Shown: positions 1 to 8,285, counted from the stretch's first letter. The stretch is 64,000 nt of DNA from Bhargavaea sp. CC-171006 (GCF_009761675.1 NZ_QUZH01000004.1:1-64000); one strand, 5' to 3'. Notes: generated by a model from the sequence alone, not told the origin. Numbers and translations are program-made.

Positions 1-9
1 CACATGAAT

Positions 10-52
10 GACAAAACGTACCCAGAAAGATTTCATCTGGGTACGTTTTGTC
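10..52. terminator. Bidirectional intrinsic terminator
   Basis: A perfect 17-bp inverted repeat (10-26 with 36-52) encloses a 9-nt loop. It carries A and T tracts on its two arms, so it could terminate from either side. It probably serves a gene left of the window and the minus-strand gene ending at 99. Confidence 0.75.
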
Positions 53-62
53 TACAGTCTGA

Positions 63-89
63 GGTTGTGCGCGGAGCACAACCTTTTTT
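63..89 (+). terminator. Intrinsic terminator, plus strand
   Basis: An 8-bp stem (63-70 with 76-83) and 5-nt loop are followed by six T residues on the plus strand. It lies between the bidirectional terminator and the end of the first gene, and reads as a second terminator for transcription entering from the left. Confidence 0.6.
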
Positions 90-98
90 GCCTTTTGC

Positions 99-1211
99 TT
101 ATTGAACCGTTTCTTTTTTCACTGTCAGTTTTTCAAGCTGTGACTCATCGACGTTAATTCCGAGCCCCGGCTGGCCGGACAGGAGGACTTGTGGCAGCTC
201 ATATTTCAGGTCGCCGATTTCTTCGCTGAAGAGGAGCGGTCCTGTAAGTTCGGCCGACTGGATGTTTGACCGGCTCATAACCACATGGTATCCCGCCGCC
301 GAGCCGACGGATGACTCGACCATCGATCCGACCTGGCACGGTATTCCCGAAGCCTCCGCCGCCTTGGCGATATGGATTGCCGGGTAAATACCGCCGCATT
401 TCATCAGCTTGATGTTCAGGACGTCAGCCGCCTCAAGTCGGACGATTTCCAGGAACTCTTCCATGCCATGCAGGCTTTCGTCCGCCATGACCGGTACAGT
501 CACTTTTCTCCGTACATCCGCCAGCCCCCGGATATCCCCCATGCGGATCGGCTGTTCGATCCATTTCAGGTTCTCCCCTTCGAGCTCACGGATGGCCGCA
601 GCCGCCGTTCCCGGTGTTTTCCAGCCCTGATTAACATCCACTCGGATCGGAAAGTCCGGACCCACAGCTTTCCGGACAGCCTTGATGCGGGCGACATCCT
701 CCATCGGATCCCCTTTGCCAACTTTCAACTTAAGCGAGGAATACCCGTCCTCCACCGCGCGGACCGCTTTTTCTGCCATGACCTGAGGAGCCTCGATACT
801 GAGGACGCGCGGATACTCGATCCGGTCATGGGCACGGCCGCCGATCAGGTTGTACACAGGCTGTCCGGCTGCTTTCCCCATCAGGTCATAGCAGGCAATG
901 TCGACTGCAGCCTTGGCTGCCGGATTCCCCGAAACCGCTCCGTCCATCCTGCCGTGAATGCGTTCGATATCAAACGGGCTCTCTCCGATCACCGACGGGA
1001 CGAGAAGCTGCTTCAGAATTTCATACGCAGACAGGAAGTATTCCCCCGTCACATGCTCGTCCGTCACGGCTTCACCGTATCCGACAAGGCCTGAGTCCGT
1101 TTCCAATCTCAGAATGACCGCGGGCATGTCCGGATAAGTCGCATAGGAGACGATGAACGGCTCCCGGAGCGGGAACCGGACCGCGTGAACGGTTGCTTTG
1201 ATGATTTTCAT
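99..1211 (-). CDS. Enolase-superfamily enzyme, muconate lactonizing / dipeptide epimerase-like
   Basis: This 370-residue protein has the mandelate racemase/muconate lactonizing enzyme fold: an N-terminal capping domain followed by a TIM barrel. The residues expected for the MLE subgroup are visible: a KxK pair at 161-163, metal ligands D192, E219 and D244, and a second base K268. Chemistry therefore involves abstracting a proton next to a carboxylate on Mg2+. The motif GSMVESSVG near 295-303 resembles dipeptide epimerases and related racemases, but the substrate cannot be fixed. The open frame extends upstream to 1748, but that part is the antisense shadow of the collagen gene; ATG at 1211 follows a strong AGGAGGGG site. 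It appears monocistronic and divergent from the collagen-like gene. Confidence 0.85.
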   Translation of the reverse strand: MKIIKATVHAVRFPLREPFIVSYATYPDMPAVILRLETDSGLVGYGEAVTDEHVTGEYFLSAYEILKQLLVPSVIGESPFDIERIHGRMDGAVSGNPAAKAAVDIACYDLMGKAAGQPVYNLIGGRAHDRIEYPRVLSIEAPQVMAEKAVRAVEDGYSSLKLKVGKGDPMEDVARIKAVRKAVGPDFPIRVDVNQGWKTPGTAAAAIRELEGENLKWIEQPIRMGDIRGLADVRRKVTVPVMADESLHGMEEFLEIVRLEAADVLNIKLMKCGGIYPAIHIAKAAEASGIPCQVGSMVESSVGSAAGYHVVMSRSNIQSAELTGPLLFSEEIGDLKYELPQVLLSGQPGLGINVDESQLEKLTVKKETVQ

Positions 1212-1334
1212 GCTGCCCCTCCTTTTTTTCTTTTTCAGTCTATCGGGAACGCCTGTACAAATCAATCTCATACCGGGCTTTAGCCGTGCCGGCAGTTCGC
1301 CCGCCGCATAGCCTGTCACGAGGGAGGTGCGGAA

Positions 1335-2342
1335 ATGGAGATACCATCGTCCGGAGGCAGCAGCGACGGACAAAAGCCCTGCCCCATTTGCGGGCAGTAT
1401 CACCGCAGGAAGCGCGCTAATGCGACTGGTAACCCCTTGCCTGTCATACTCGCTGAACTGCAAGAGCGGGATGCGGAATTTCGCCGGGGCAAACGGGGGC
1501 CCAGGGGCTTCACGGGCATGAATGGGGAACCCGGCCCGCCGGGACCGCAAGGCGTTCAGGGACCTGAGGGGCCGGCAGGTCCTGAGGGAATCCGGGGACC
1601 TGAGGGGCCGGCAGGTCCTCAGGGTATCCGGGGACCTGAGGGGCCGATGGGTCCCGCAGGCGAGCCGGGGCCTCAGGGCGAACCTGGACCCGAAGGAAAA
1701 CAGGGGCCAAAGGGAGAGAAAGGTGAACCTGGTCCGCAGGGGCCACAAGGTGTTCAGGGACCCAGAGGGAATTGTGGCGAAGTCGGGCCGGCGGGACCAC
1801 CCGGCCCTGCCGGAGAACCCGGTGCACAGGGACCTAAAGGTGACCCGGGCCCGGAAGGACCTCAGGGCGCAAGAGGGCCGGCGGGTAAACGCGGAGAGAG
1901 AGGCCTACAGGGGCCGGCGGGAGGAATCGCGGAATATGCCTTTCTATCCACCCTCTCCGGCCAGCAGGTCGGACAGGGAACAATGGTCCGATTCAACGGC
2001 GAATCCGTTTTCTCGCCTGGCTTTTCAGTCAGAGGCAGGAAAACGTCGATCAAAATCAGCCGGAATGGCCTTTATGAGATGATTCTGGCTTTATCGGCCG
2101 GAGAAGCCAGCCTCTGGGCCGTCTATGTAAATGGTGAGAAAATCCCGGCTTCCGAGTGCCTGATCAAGACGGAACATCAGGAAGCATTCCGGATGACGAT
2201 TCTGACGCTAAGAGAAGGCGACCTCGTGACACTCAAGAACTGTGTCCCGGAAGAAGGGGAAAAAGGGCAATCAAAGGCAGAAGTCACTGCAGCATTGTCC
2301 CTGAAGCTTCTCTCTCCCCTGCCGGAAAACGACGGAGCATAA
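1335..2342 (+). CDS. Collagen-like repeat protein with C-terminal globular domain
   Basis: This is a 335-residue protein with three parts. Residues 1-51 include CPICG (16-20), a CxxC knuckle, and many basic residues, and show no signal peptide. Residues 52-196 are about 48 uninterrupted Gly-X-Y triplets rich in [12 protein letters not shown] and GKRGER, with one Cys (147) inside the helix. Residues 198-335 form a non-repetitive domain whose pattern resembles the BclA/C1q-like trimerization jelly roll. Bacillales proteins of this build coat spores or cell surfaces; spore association here is inference. ATG at 1335 follows GAGGGAGGTG. The repeat DNA contains a 36-bp tandem duplication at 1561-1632, so length could vary between strains. 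Confidence 0.85.
   Translation: MEIPSSGGSSDGQKPCPICGQYHRRKRANATGNPLPVILAELQERDAEFRRGKRGPRGFTGMNGEPGPPGPQGVQGPEGPAGPEGIRGPEGPAGPQGIRGPEGPMGPAGEPGPQGEPGPEGKQGPKGEKGEPGPQGPQGVQGPRGNCGEVGPAGPPGPAGEPGAQGPKGDPGPEGPQGARGPAGKRGERGLQGPAGGIAEYAFLSTLSGQQVGQGTMVRFNGESVFSPGFSVRGRKTSIKISRNGLYEMILALSAGEASLWAVYVNGEKIPASECLIKTEHQEAFRMTILTLREGDLVTLKNCVPEEGEKGQSKAEVTAALSLKLLSPLPENDGA
1561..1648 (+). repeat. 36-bp tandem repeat inside the collagen region
   Basis: Two almost identical 36-bp units (1561-1596 and 1597-1632) are followed by a partial third. Each encodes four Gly-X-Y triplets. The near identity at DNA level, beyond what the protein requires, suggests recent duplication by slippage or recombination. 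Confidence 0.8.
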
Positions 2343-2494
2343 GCAATCGATATCATTCGAGTTGGACCGAAAGTGCACCCAGCGGCATTTCCGGTCTTTT
2401 CGGATTTTCGAGACCTTTGTCTCCACCTTTCCCCTGACCCCTCCCTCCCGTTACCGTGTTCCTTTATAATAGTGGGAACAATAGGAGGTGCCGC

Positions 2495-3706
2495 ATGGAA
2501 ACCACATTAATTAAACCTGAGGACACTTGGCTGCTCTGGGCGTTTCTTGCCGGCTGGGCTGCCGTGAGCATCTATCTTGAACAGAAGTATAAATGGGCAT
2601 CGAAAGTGACCGGCGCCATCATAGCACTCGCGGGTGCACTGATCCTGTCCAATCTGAACATCATCCCGACCGATGCCCCTGCTTATGATGCGGTTTGGAC
2701 CTACGTCATTCCGCTCGCCATCCCTCTCCTTCTCTACCAGGCCAACCTCAAGCGGGTATGGAATGAAAGCGGACGGCTGCTGATCCTTTTCCTCATCAGT
2801 TCTGTCGGGACAGTTGTCGGGGCGTACATCGCATTTTTCTCACTCAGTGCGTTCATTCCGGAACTGTCCAAGATCGCCGCGGTCATGACGGGATCCTACA
2901 TAGGCGGAAGCGTAAATCTGGCCGCTCTTTCCGCCAAGTTTGACGTCAGTGAGGGCATGCTGTCATCTACCATTGTCGCAGACAATCTCATGATGGCACT
3001 TTACTTTTTCGTCCTGATCGCCATCCCTGCGATCGGCTTTTTCCGGCGGAATTTCCCTACTCCGCATATCGACCATGTCGAGCAGTCCGCCGGCGATGAA
3101 GCCGGTACGCTAGCTGCCTCCTACTGGCAACGCAAGGAGATTTCACTCAAAGACATCGCCCTCTCTGCCGGAAGTGCATTCGTCATTGTCGCAATCTCCT
3201 TTAAAATGGCAGAAATCTTCGGAACCATCATTCCTGATGAAGGGACCGGCTGGCAACTGCTCGGGGGCCTGCTCGGAGACAAGTACCTGATGCTGACCAC
3301 CATCACTGTTGCAGCAGTCATGCTCATGCCAAAGTTCTTTGACAGCCTGAACGGTGCCCAGGAAATCGGAACCTACCTGATTTATATCTTTTTTGTGGTC
3401 ATCGGTGTCCCGGCTTCACTCCCACTCCTCATCCAGAATGCACCGCTCCTGCTCGTCTTCGTCTTCCTGATGGTGCTGGCCAACATGGTGGTCACGTTCG
3501 GCGTAGGGAGACTGTTTAAGTTCAGCCTCGAGGAGATGATCGTCGCCAGTAATGCCAATATCGGTGGGCCTACCACAGCTGCTGCCATGGCGATCGCAAA
3601 AGGATGGAAAGACCTGATTGTCCCTGTGATGCTCGTCGGCACGATGGGCTATATTATCGGAAACTATATCGGCACCATCGTCGGCAACATGCTAGGCGGT
3701 TTCTGA
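2495..3706 (+). CDS. DUF819 family polytopic membrane protein (YjcL-like)
   Basis: This 403-residue integral membrane protein has about ten hydrophobic segments in two halves. It carries small-residue motifs such as GSYIGGSVNLAAL around residue 150 and NANIGGPTTAAAMA near 365 that look like inverted-repeat transporter loops. These are typical of the DUF819/YjcL family, whose substrate is not known. The frame opens at 2456, but ATG at 2495 has AGGAGGTG at the right distance. It stands alone, 68 nt before the SCP2-domain gene, with no clear terminator between them, so co-transcription is possible. Confidence 0.8.
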   Translation: METTLIKPEDTWLLWAFLAGWAAVSIYLEQKYKWASKVTGAIIALAGALILSNLNIIPTDAPAYDAVWTYVIPLAIPLLLYQANLKRVWNESGRLLILFLISSVGTVVGAYIAFFSLSAFIPELSKIAAVMTGSYIGGSVNLAALSAKFDVSEGMLSSTIVADNLMMALYFFVLIAIPAIGFFRRNFPTPHIDHVEQSAGDEAGTLAASYWQRKEISLKDIALSAGSAFVIVAISFKMAEIFGTIIPDEGTGWQLLGGLLGDKYLMLTTITVAAVMLMPKFFDSLNGAQEIGTYLIYIFFVVIGVPASLPLLIQNAPLLLVFVFLMVLANMVVTFGVGRLFKFSLEEMIVASNANIGGPTTAAAMAIAKGWKDLIVPVMLVGTMGYIIGNYIGTIVGNMLGGF

Positions 3707-3774
3707 AGGATTGCCAAAATGTTCCGCATTCCCTAAGATGGATAAGTACCGACTACTAAGATGGGGGCATGACC

Positions 3775-4137
3775 ATGGGCAATCCTCTAAATGCCCTCTC
3801 GCTTGACGAGATCTGGGCAAAAATCGGACAGGTGCTGGAGGCAAAGCCGGAACCTTATCAGAACGAACATATCCGATATGAATTCATCATCGATGAAAAA
3901 GGCGAAGTCAGCCGCTGGCAGTTGCTGCTCGACCACGGACGGGCGGAGATTTTCCCTGGCATTGCAGGTGAACCTGCCTGCACGCTCGAACTGAGCGGCA
4001 AGCACTTCCGCAAGCTGCTGACAGGTGACCTCAACAGCATGGCCGCGTTCATGACCGGCAAACTGAAGGTCCTCGGCAATGTCGGCTTCGCGCTGAAGCT
4101 TGAAAACCTGCTCAAAGAATATCAGTTCTCCGGATAA
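3775..4137 (+). CDS. SCP2 sterol-transfer domain protein
   Basis: A 120-residue protein made of a single SCP2-like domain: an alpha/beta fold with a hydrophobic pocket. The pattern ACTLELSGKHFRKLLTGDL followed by AAFMTGKLKVLGN is characteristic. In bacteria this domain binds lipids or acyl chains, and its partner is usually unknown. Two ATGs compete: 3769 sits only 1 nt after GGGGG, while 3775 has 7 nt spacing and is preferred. It precedes the HAD phosphatase by 41 nt on the same strand and probably shares its transcript. Confidence 0.8.
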   Translation: MGNPLNALSLDEIWAKIGQVLEAKPEPYQNEHIRYEFIIDEKGEVSRWQLLLDHGRAEIFPGIAGEPACTLELSGKHFRKLLTGDLNSMAAFMTGKLKVLGNVGFALKLENLLKEYQFSG

Positions 4138-4178
4138 ACGGGTTTCGCCCGCCGGAACAGGAAAGGACGGTCCGAACC

Positions 4179-4841
4179 ATGCGCGTCGCAATCTTCGACT
4201 TTGACGGGACACTTTACCAGAACGAGACGTTCGACTTCATGATGACTCACCTTAAGCAACATCCCGAATACGGAAAGCTTTACGGCAAGTTTTTCAGGCG
4301 CATCCTCCCGGTGTATACCGGCTATAAGATGAAGCTCGTTCCCTCTCCCGTGATGAGGGAAAAGTCGATGCAAGCTTATCTCGCCCCCTTCTCGGGCTTT
4401 GCGGAAGAAAAGCTGACCTGCTTCTTCGGCGAGATGGCTGCAGCGATGCGGGGCGGATTCAATCCGGAAGTCGTACGGCGGGTCCATGAACACGCAAAAT
4501 CCGGTGACCGGGTCATGCTGGTTTCCGGCGCCTTCACCCCGCTCCTTAGCGAGGCTGTGAAGGATCTGCCGTTTGATGACGTCATCGGCACCGACATCCC
4601 TTATTCCGGAGATACATATGACGGGCGGACAAACATCTACCACATTCGGAGCGAAAGAAAAAATGAACGCATCCACGCAGCACTTGGAGACTCCACAGTC
4701 GCATGGGAAGAAAGCTCAGCATTCGGCGATACGCTGTCCGACATGACTGTACTAGAACTTGTCGGGAACCCGGTCGCTGTGCGTCCGGAGGAAGGCCTCC
4801 GGAACATCGCGGCTGAACGGAAATGGGAAATTATCGGATAA
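4179..4841 (+). CDS. HAD-IB family phosphatase (SerB-like)
   Basis: This 220-residue HAD hydrolase shows all four motifs: FDFDGTL with nucleophile D7 and acid/base D9, a motif II serine in VSGAF (about 113), a lysine in the ERKNERI stretch, and FGDTLSDM (about 188-195) as the metal motif. An alpha-helical cap lies between motifs I and II, as in phosphoserine phosphatase relatives (subclass IB). Such proteins remove phosphate from small metabolites or phospholipid head groups; the exact substrate is not readable. A strong bidirectional terminator follows directly. Confidence 0.8.
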   Translation: MRVAIFDFDGTLYQNETFDFMMTHLKQHPEYGKLYGKFFRRILPVYTGYKMKLVPSPVMREKSMQAYLAPFSGFAEEKLTCFFGEMAAAMRGGFNPEVVRRVHEHAKSGDRVMLVSGAFTPLLSEAVKDLPFDDVIGTDIPYSGDTYDGRTNIYHIRSERKNERIHAALGDSTVAWEESSAFGDTLSDMTVLELVGNPVAVRPEEGLRNIAAERKWEIIG

Positions 4842-4845
4842 TCTA

Positions 4846-4882
4846 AAAAGGCACACTCGCATCATTGCGAGCAGTGCCTTTT
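4846..4882. terminator. Bidirectional terminator between convergent genes
   Basis: An inverted repeat (AAAAGGCAC against GTGCCTTTT with an inner CTCGCA/TGCGAG stem) lies between two converging genes and has a T tract on each outgoing strand. Confidence 0.8.
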
Positions 4883-4893
4883 CTGATATGACT

Positions 4894-5478
4894 TCATTTT
4901 TCTTCTGCCAGCAAATCGAACAATTCGGACCAGTCGCTGATCCTGGGAATGTCCATGTGCTGATTGTAGGATTGGTTCTTCGCGAAGACGTTCAGCGGAC
5001 GGTCGCTAAGCGTTTCAAGAACGGCGGGCTTGTCATCAAAGTAATAATCAAGTTCCAGCTCTTTGATGATATGTACCTTGTCCTCATCGTTCATGCCGTA
5101 AAAGAACCTGTCTTCCCGGACCGGAAAGCCGTTTTGAATCATCCATTCCATCGTCCGCTTTCCGTGTTCCTTTGGCCTGGCCGTTATATAGTAAATTTCA
5201 TGGCCTTCTTTTTCCAGCCTCTGCAGAGTTTCCGCCGCATCCCGATACGGCGGACAGTTTGTGTAATAGATTTCTTCAAGCGAACCGTTCCACATCTTCC
5301 CGCCTTCCTCAGCGGTCATGCCAAACAGTTCGTGGATTTCCACTTTGTCCAGTTCATGAAATAGGGAGATATCCACATTCCGGTTCAGTTTCCGGTTATA
5401 CAGATGGAAAGCATGTTCCCTCAGGTTGATCAGTGTATCGTCAATATCGAAACCGAATTTCAAATCAGATTCCCTCAT
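4894..5478 (-). CDS. HAD-family 5'-nucleotidase (NT5C/YqfW type)
   Basis: This 194-residue protein carries the HAD nucleophile motif FDIDDT (D11, D13), motif II YYITARP near 98-104, and DDKPAVLE near 150 supplying lysine and aspartate. It is of the type annotated as 5'(3')-deoxyribonucleotidase or YqfW-like nucleotidase. Its start overlaps the ribD stop by 4 nt, so it is translationally coupled to ribD. That placement suggests (inference) it may dephosphorylate the product of RibD, 5-amino-6-ribitylamino-uracil 5'-phosphate, a step performed by HAD phosphatases in B. subtilis. Ordinary nucleotide salvage is the alternative. Confidence 0.8.
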   Translation of the reverse strand: MRESDLKFGFDIDDTLINLREHAFHLYNRKLNRNVDISLFHELDKVEIHELFGMTAEEGGKMWNGSLEEIYYTNCPPYRDAAETLQRLEKEGHEIYYITARPKEHGKRTMEWMIQNGFPVREDRFFYGMNDEDKVHIIKELELDYYFDDKPAVLETLSDRPLNVFAKNQSYNQHMDIPRISDWSELFDLLAEEK

Positions 5479-6572
5479 TTTGTATTGTAGTTCGGATAGC
5501 CCGTGAACCTGTAATCTTTCCCGATTTTTGTGATTTCGAGATCATCCAGCTCCACGGCATCACGCATCAGTCCGACGCCGGTGCCTTCGAGGAATGTGGG
5601 CGCCTGTGCGCCGCCGATCAATTTCGGCGCCATATAGACCTCCACTTTATCGACGAGCCCGTTCTCAAGGAAAGCCGCATGGATCGAGCCTCCCCCTTCT
5701 ACCAGGACAGAAGAGACAAGTTGTTCGCCAAGCATACGGAGGACATCTTCCAAATCAACCCGTTCGGTCCCCGAGGTCGGAAAAACTGTAATCCCTCTCT
5801 CCTCCAACTCTTTCCTCGCGTCGTGATTATATTGTTTCGCGGTAAAAATCCATGTTTCCGCCTGCCCGTCCGTGACTACTTGGGATTCGAGGGGAATTCG
5901 GAGTGAGGAATCCAGAATGACTCGGATTGGGTTCCGGCCGTTCGGAATCCTCGTAGTCAGTTCAGGATCATCTTCTATGACCGTATTGACGCCGACCAGG
6001 ATCGCCATATGCTCGTTGCGGAGCCGATGGACATCCTTGCGTGCCTCTGCAGAGGTGATCCATTTGCTGTCGGCTGTATGAGTGGCAATTTTACCGTCCA
6101 ATGTGCTTCCCGCTTTCATCGTGATGAACGGCTTTTGTGTCACGATGAATTTGTTGAACACTTCATTCATCTTGCGGGACTCCTCTTCCATGACACCGAC
6201 TGTCACTTCAATGCCTGCTTCCTCCAGGATCCTGACCCCGTTTCCGGCGACAACCGGATTCGGATCAAGCGTGGCGACGACGGCTTTTCGGATCCCAGCT
6301 TCTACTATGGCGACCGCACAAGGCCCTGTCCGGCCATGATGAGAACATGGCTCAAGCGTGACGTAGATGGTCCCGCCTTTTGCCTTGTCCCCGGCCATCC
6401 TGAGGGCATGGATTTCCGCATGCGGCTCGCCTGCCTTCAGATGCGTCCCGATGCCCACGACCCGGTTGTCATTGACGATAACTGAACCGACGAGCGGATT
6501 CGGATCGGTCTGCCCTTTCATCGCACGTGCGTTTTCAAGTGCAAGATTCATATAAAATTCATGGCTGGTCAT
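5475..6572 (-). CDS. ribD: Riboflavin biosynthesis deaminase/reductase RibD
   Basis: A 365-residue bifunctional enzyme. Residues 1-145 are the cytidine-deaminase-like domain with zinc ligands in HAE (51-53) and PCSHHGRTGPC (75-85). Residues 147-365 are the dihydrofolate-reductase-like domain ending with VEGGGSIHAAFL and PKLIGG motifs. Together they convert the GTP cyclohydrolase II product to 5-amino-6-ribitylamino-uracil 5'-phosphate. Length is normal. It overlaps the upstream ribA-like gene by 14 nt and the downstream nucleotidase by 4 nt, forming one operon. No ribE or ribH follows, unlike a full rib operon. Confidence 0.93.
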   Translation of the reverse strand: MTSHEFYMNLALENARAMKGQTDPNPLVGSVIVNDNRVVGIGTHLKAGEPHAEIHALRMAGDKAKGGTIYVTLEPCSHHGRTGPCAVAIVEAGIRKAVVATLDPNPVVAGNGVRILEEAGIEVTVGVMEEESRKMNEVFNKFIVTQKPFITMKAGSTLDGKIATHTADSKWITSAEARKDVHRLRNEHMAILVGVNTVIEDDPELTTRIPNGRNPIRVILDSSLRIPLESQVVTDGQAETWIFTAKQYNHDARKELEERGITVFPTSGTERVDLEDVLRMLGEQLVSSVLVEGGGSIHAAFLENGLVDKVEVYMAPKLIGGAQAPTFLEGTGVGLMRDAVELDDLEITKIGKDYRFTGYPNYNTK

Positions 6573-7320
6573 CTGGATCTGGCGAGCCTCCCTCTAAGTG
6601 TCCGGATCGCTGGACCTTGGTCTGCAGATACTTTTCGTTAAACTCGGAGCGGTCACCCCATAACGGCTGACGTCCGGAAATCGGAAGGCCTGCCTTCTGC
6701 AGGGCATCCAATTTTTTCGGGTTATTGGTCATGAGGGTCACCGGCTTTTCCCTCAGGGTCTTCAGCACGCGGATAGCATCGTCATAGTTTCTGGAATCGT
6801 CGACAAACCCAAGGCTTTCGTTTGCTTCCACGGTATCATAGCCATTCTCCTGCAGCACGTAAGCCATCGCCTTGGAGAACAGGCCGATTCCTCGGCCTTC
6901 ATGATTCGCCAGATAAAACAGTGCACCCGCCCCGTGGTCCACGATATTCTTCATGGACTGTTTGAGCTGATAGCCGCAGTCGCACCGCCTGCTGCCGAAA
7001 ATGTCCCCGGTATGGCAAATGGAGTGCAGACGGATCAGCGCATCATCCGCGTTTTCAAAATCACCGTAGACGAGAACGCTCGACTGCTGGTATTCCGCCA
7101 GATTCGCAGATGACAGCCGGTCGATGATTTCCTGATAATCCTCTGTCACCTGGCATTGGTTCAGCCAGCAATACCACTGGAATACGACGGTATCCCCGTA
7201 AAGGTTCACTGGCAATCTGATCGGTCCCACCAGGTAGATGGCGCCTTCCCCGGTCTCAATCATTTGAATTTTTTCTTTCAGGACATCCAGCACTTTGGTT
7301 TCCAGCTTTGCTTGGACCAT
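6559..7320 (-). CDS. ribA: GTP cyclohydrolase II (RibA-like, monofunctional)
   Basis: A 253-residue protein with the GTP cyclohydrolase II core: zinc cysteines C102, C113 and C115 in CHTGDIFGSRRCDCG, the catalytic loop EGRGIGL (141-147), Y154 and R177. It would open GTP to the first pyrimidine of flavin synthesis. There is no DHBP synthase domain, unlike the fused RibBA of B. subtilis. The usual HSECLTGD reads HSICHTGD here, and about 85 N-terminal residues are divergent, so this is an outlying family member. It heads the ribA-ribD-nucleotidase unit. The leader is too short and AT-rich to hold an FMN riboswitch. Confidence 0.85.
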   Translation of the reverse strand: MVQAKLETKVLDVLKEKIQMIETGEGAIYLVGPIRLPVNLYGDTVVFQWYCWLNQCQVTEDYQEIIDRLSSANLAEYQQSSVLVYGDFENADDALIRLHSICHTGDIFGSRRCDCGYQLKQSMKNIVDHGAGALFYLANHEGRGIGLFSKAMAYVLQENGYDTVEANESLGFVDDSRNYDDAIRVLKTLREKPVTLMTNNPKKLDALQKAGLPISGRQPLWGDRSEFNEKYLQTKVQRSGHLEGGSPDPDDQP

Positions 7321-7353
7321 ATAAAATCATTCCTTATAATTGATAAATTTTTC

Positions 7354-7371
7354 TTAGAGTGGTCATTCTAA
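7354..7371. promoter_or_regulatory. 18-bp palindrome, candidate operator
   Basis: TTAGAGTGGTCATTCTAA is a near-perfect palindrome (one mismatched pair) 34 nt upstream of the ribA-like start, in the region shared with the divergent XRE-cupin gene. Its form fits a dimeric repressor site; the binding protein is unknown. Confidence 0.45.
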
Positions 7372-7379
7372 TGAGTTGT

Positions 7380-7398
7380 ATACTTAATACATAAGTAT
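7380..7398. promoter_or_regulatory. Second inverted repeat in the divergent region
   Basis: ATACTTA and TAAGTAT are perfect inverted 7-mers separated by 5 nt, between the divergent ribA-like and XRE-cupin genes and 8 nt from the first palindrome. Being AT-rich, it could arise by chance, but the pairing of two dyads is suggestive. Confidence 0.35.
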
Positions 7399-7505
7399 TC
7401 CTGTATGAATATTTGTTTTCTATAAAATAACACTGTATGATGGATAACGTCAATTTATCCATGTTACGATTATATGCAAATTCAAGATTTCAGGGAGGGC
7501 TGGAT

Positions 7506-8036
7506 ATGGAGATCGGTTCCAAAATACGTGCAATCCGCAAACGGAAAGGACTGACGATCGCACAGATGAGTGAGCAGACAGGCCTGTCCAAAGGGTTCAT
7601 CAGCAACATCGAGAACGACCATACTTCGCCCTCCCTCAATACACTGCAGTCCATCGCGGCCTTTCTGGATGTTCCGCTCCCCTACCTGCTCTTGGAGAAA
7701 AAGGAGCACATGAAAGTCGTGAGGAAAGCCGAGCGGGTGTACACATCGTTCAATGATATCAAGATCGAGCACCTCACTTCCCAAAGCGGCCTCCGGATGA
7801 TGCACGTCGAATTACCGCCCGGCGCCTCGACCGGCGAAGCGATCGCCCATGAAGGCGAGGAGGCTCATATCGTCCTGAAAGGCACCGTCCTGGCCGAACA
7901 GGGGGAAGACTCCGTCATCGCCGAAGAAGGCGATTCATTCAGCTGGAACGCAAGCGTCCCCCACTTTGTGAAAAACGTCGGGGACTCTGAGGCGATCCTG
8001 CTCATCGCGGTCCATTCAGAGAAGGGCAATCAATAA
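7506..8036 (+). CDS. XRE-family regulator with C-terminal cupin domain
   Basis: A 176-residue transcription factor. Residues 1-60 form a Cro/CI helix-turn-helix (IRAIRKRKGLTIAQMSEQTG then KGFISNIENDHTSPS). Residues about 95-172 form a cupin sensor domain (PPGASTGE, HEGEEAHIVLKG, GDSFSW). Such regulators bind DNA as dimers and sense a small molecule in the cupin. The frame opens at 7437, but ATG at 7506 follows GGGAGGG. It is divergent from the ribA-like operon with two dyads between them, so it may control that operon as well as itself; this is an inference from position. Confidence 0.85.
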   Translation: MEIGSKIRAIRKRKGLTIAQMSEQTGLSKGFISNIENDHTSPSLNTLQSIAAFLDVPLPYLLLEKKEHMKVVRKAERVYTSFNDIKIEHLTSQSGLRMMHVELPPGASTGEAIAHEGEEAHIVLKGTVLAEQGEDSVIAEEGDSFSWNASVPHFVKNVGDSEAILLIAVHSEKGNQ

Positions 8037-8048
8037 GTCTGCTTCGGA

Positions 8049-8088
8049 CCAAAAGCACCGCGCGGATATTCCCGCACGGTGCTTTTGG
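8049..8088 (+). terminator. Intrinsic terminator after the XRE-cupin gene
   Basis: A 12-bp stem (8049-8060 with 8077-8088, CCAAAAGCACCG and its complement) lies 13 nt after the stop codon. Confidence 0.7.
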
Positions 8089-8165
8089 CATTTCCGATAG
8101 TCATTATATGAAGGCTGAAATCTTAGTATATAGAATCGATTAAACAAATTAACATCCATAGTGGG

Positions 8166-8258
8166 CAGTTGCTTTCCGCGGGGAAGGCATCAAGCCCCTT
8201 GCAGGGTCTTTCCGCTCTTCCTTTTCCGCAGGAGTCCGCGCCTTCACTGCAAGCAACC
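8166..8258. repeat. Bacillaceae-type intergenic repeat element (single copy here)
   Basis: The segment between AGTTGCTTTCCGCGGGG and CCTTCACTGCAAGCAAC has partly inverted ends and an inner hairpin-forming pattern. From memory it resembles the roughly 100-bp elements (CGCTTTCCGCGGG ... CCGCAGGAGTC ... CCTTC) scattered between genes in Bacillaceae and Planococcaceae. No second copy is present in this window, so family membership rests on recall. Confidence 0.5.
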
Positions 8259-8285
8259 ATGCTAATCATGTTCAAATTCAAATGT

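Noticed and set aside
1561-1700. CRISPR-like spaced repeats
   Set aside because: The repeats are contiguous, in frame and encode Gly-X-Y triplets; there are no spacers and no cas genes.
1212-1748. N-terminal extension of the first minus-strand gene with repeats such as RPLRSPD
   Set aside because: It is the antisense reading of the collagen repeats; the true start at 1211 has a strong ribosome site.
7321-7505. FMN riboswitch before the flavin-like operon
   Set aside because: The gap is short and AT-rich and shows none of the conserved RFN stems.
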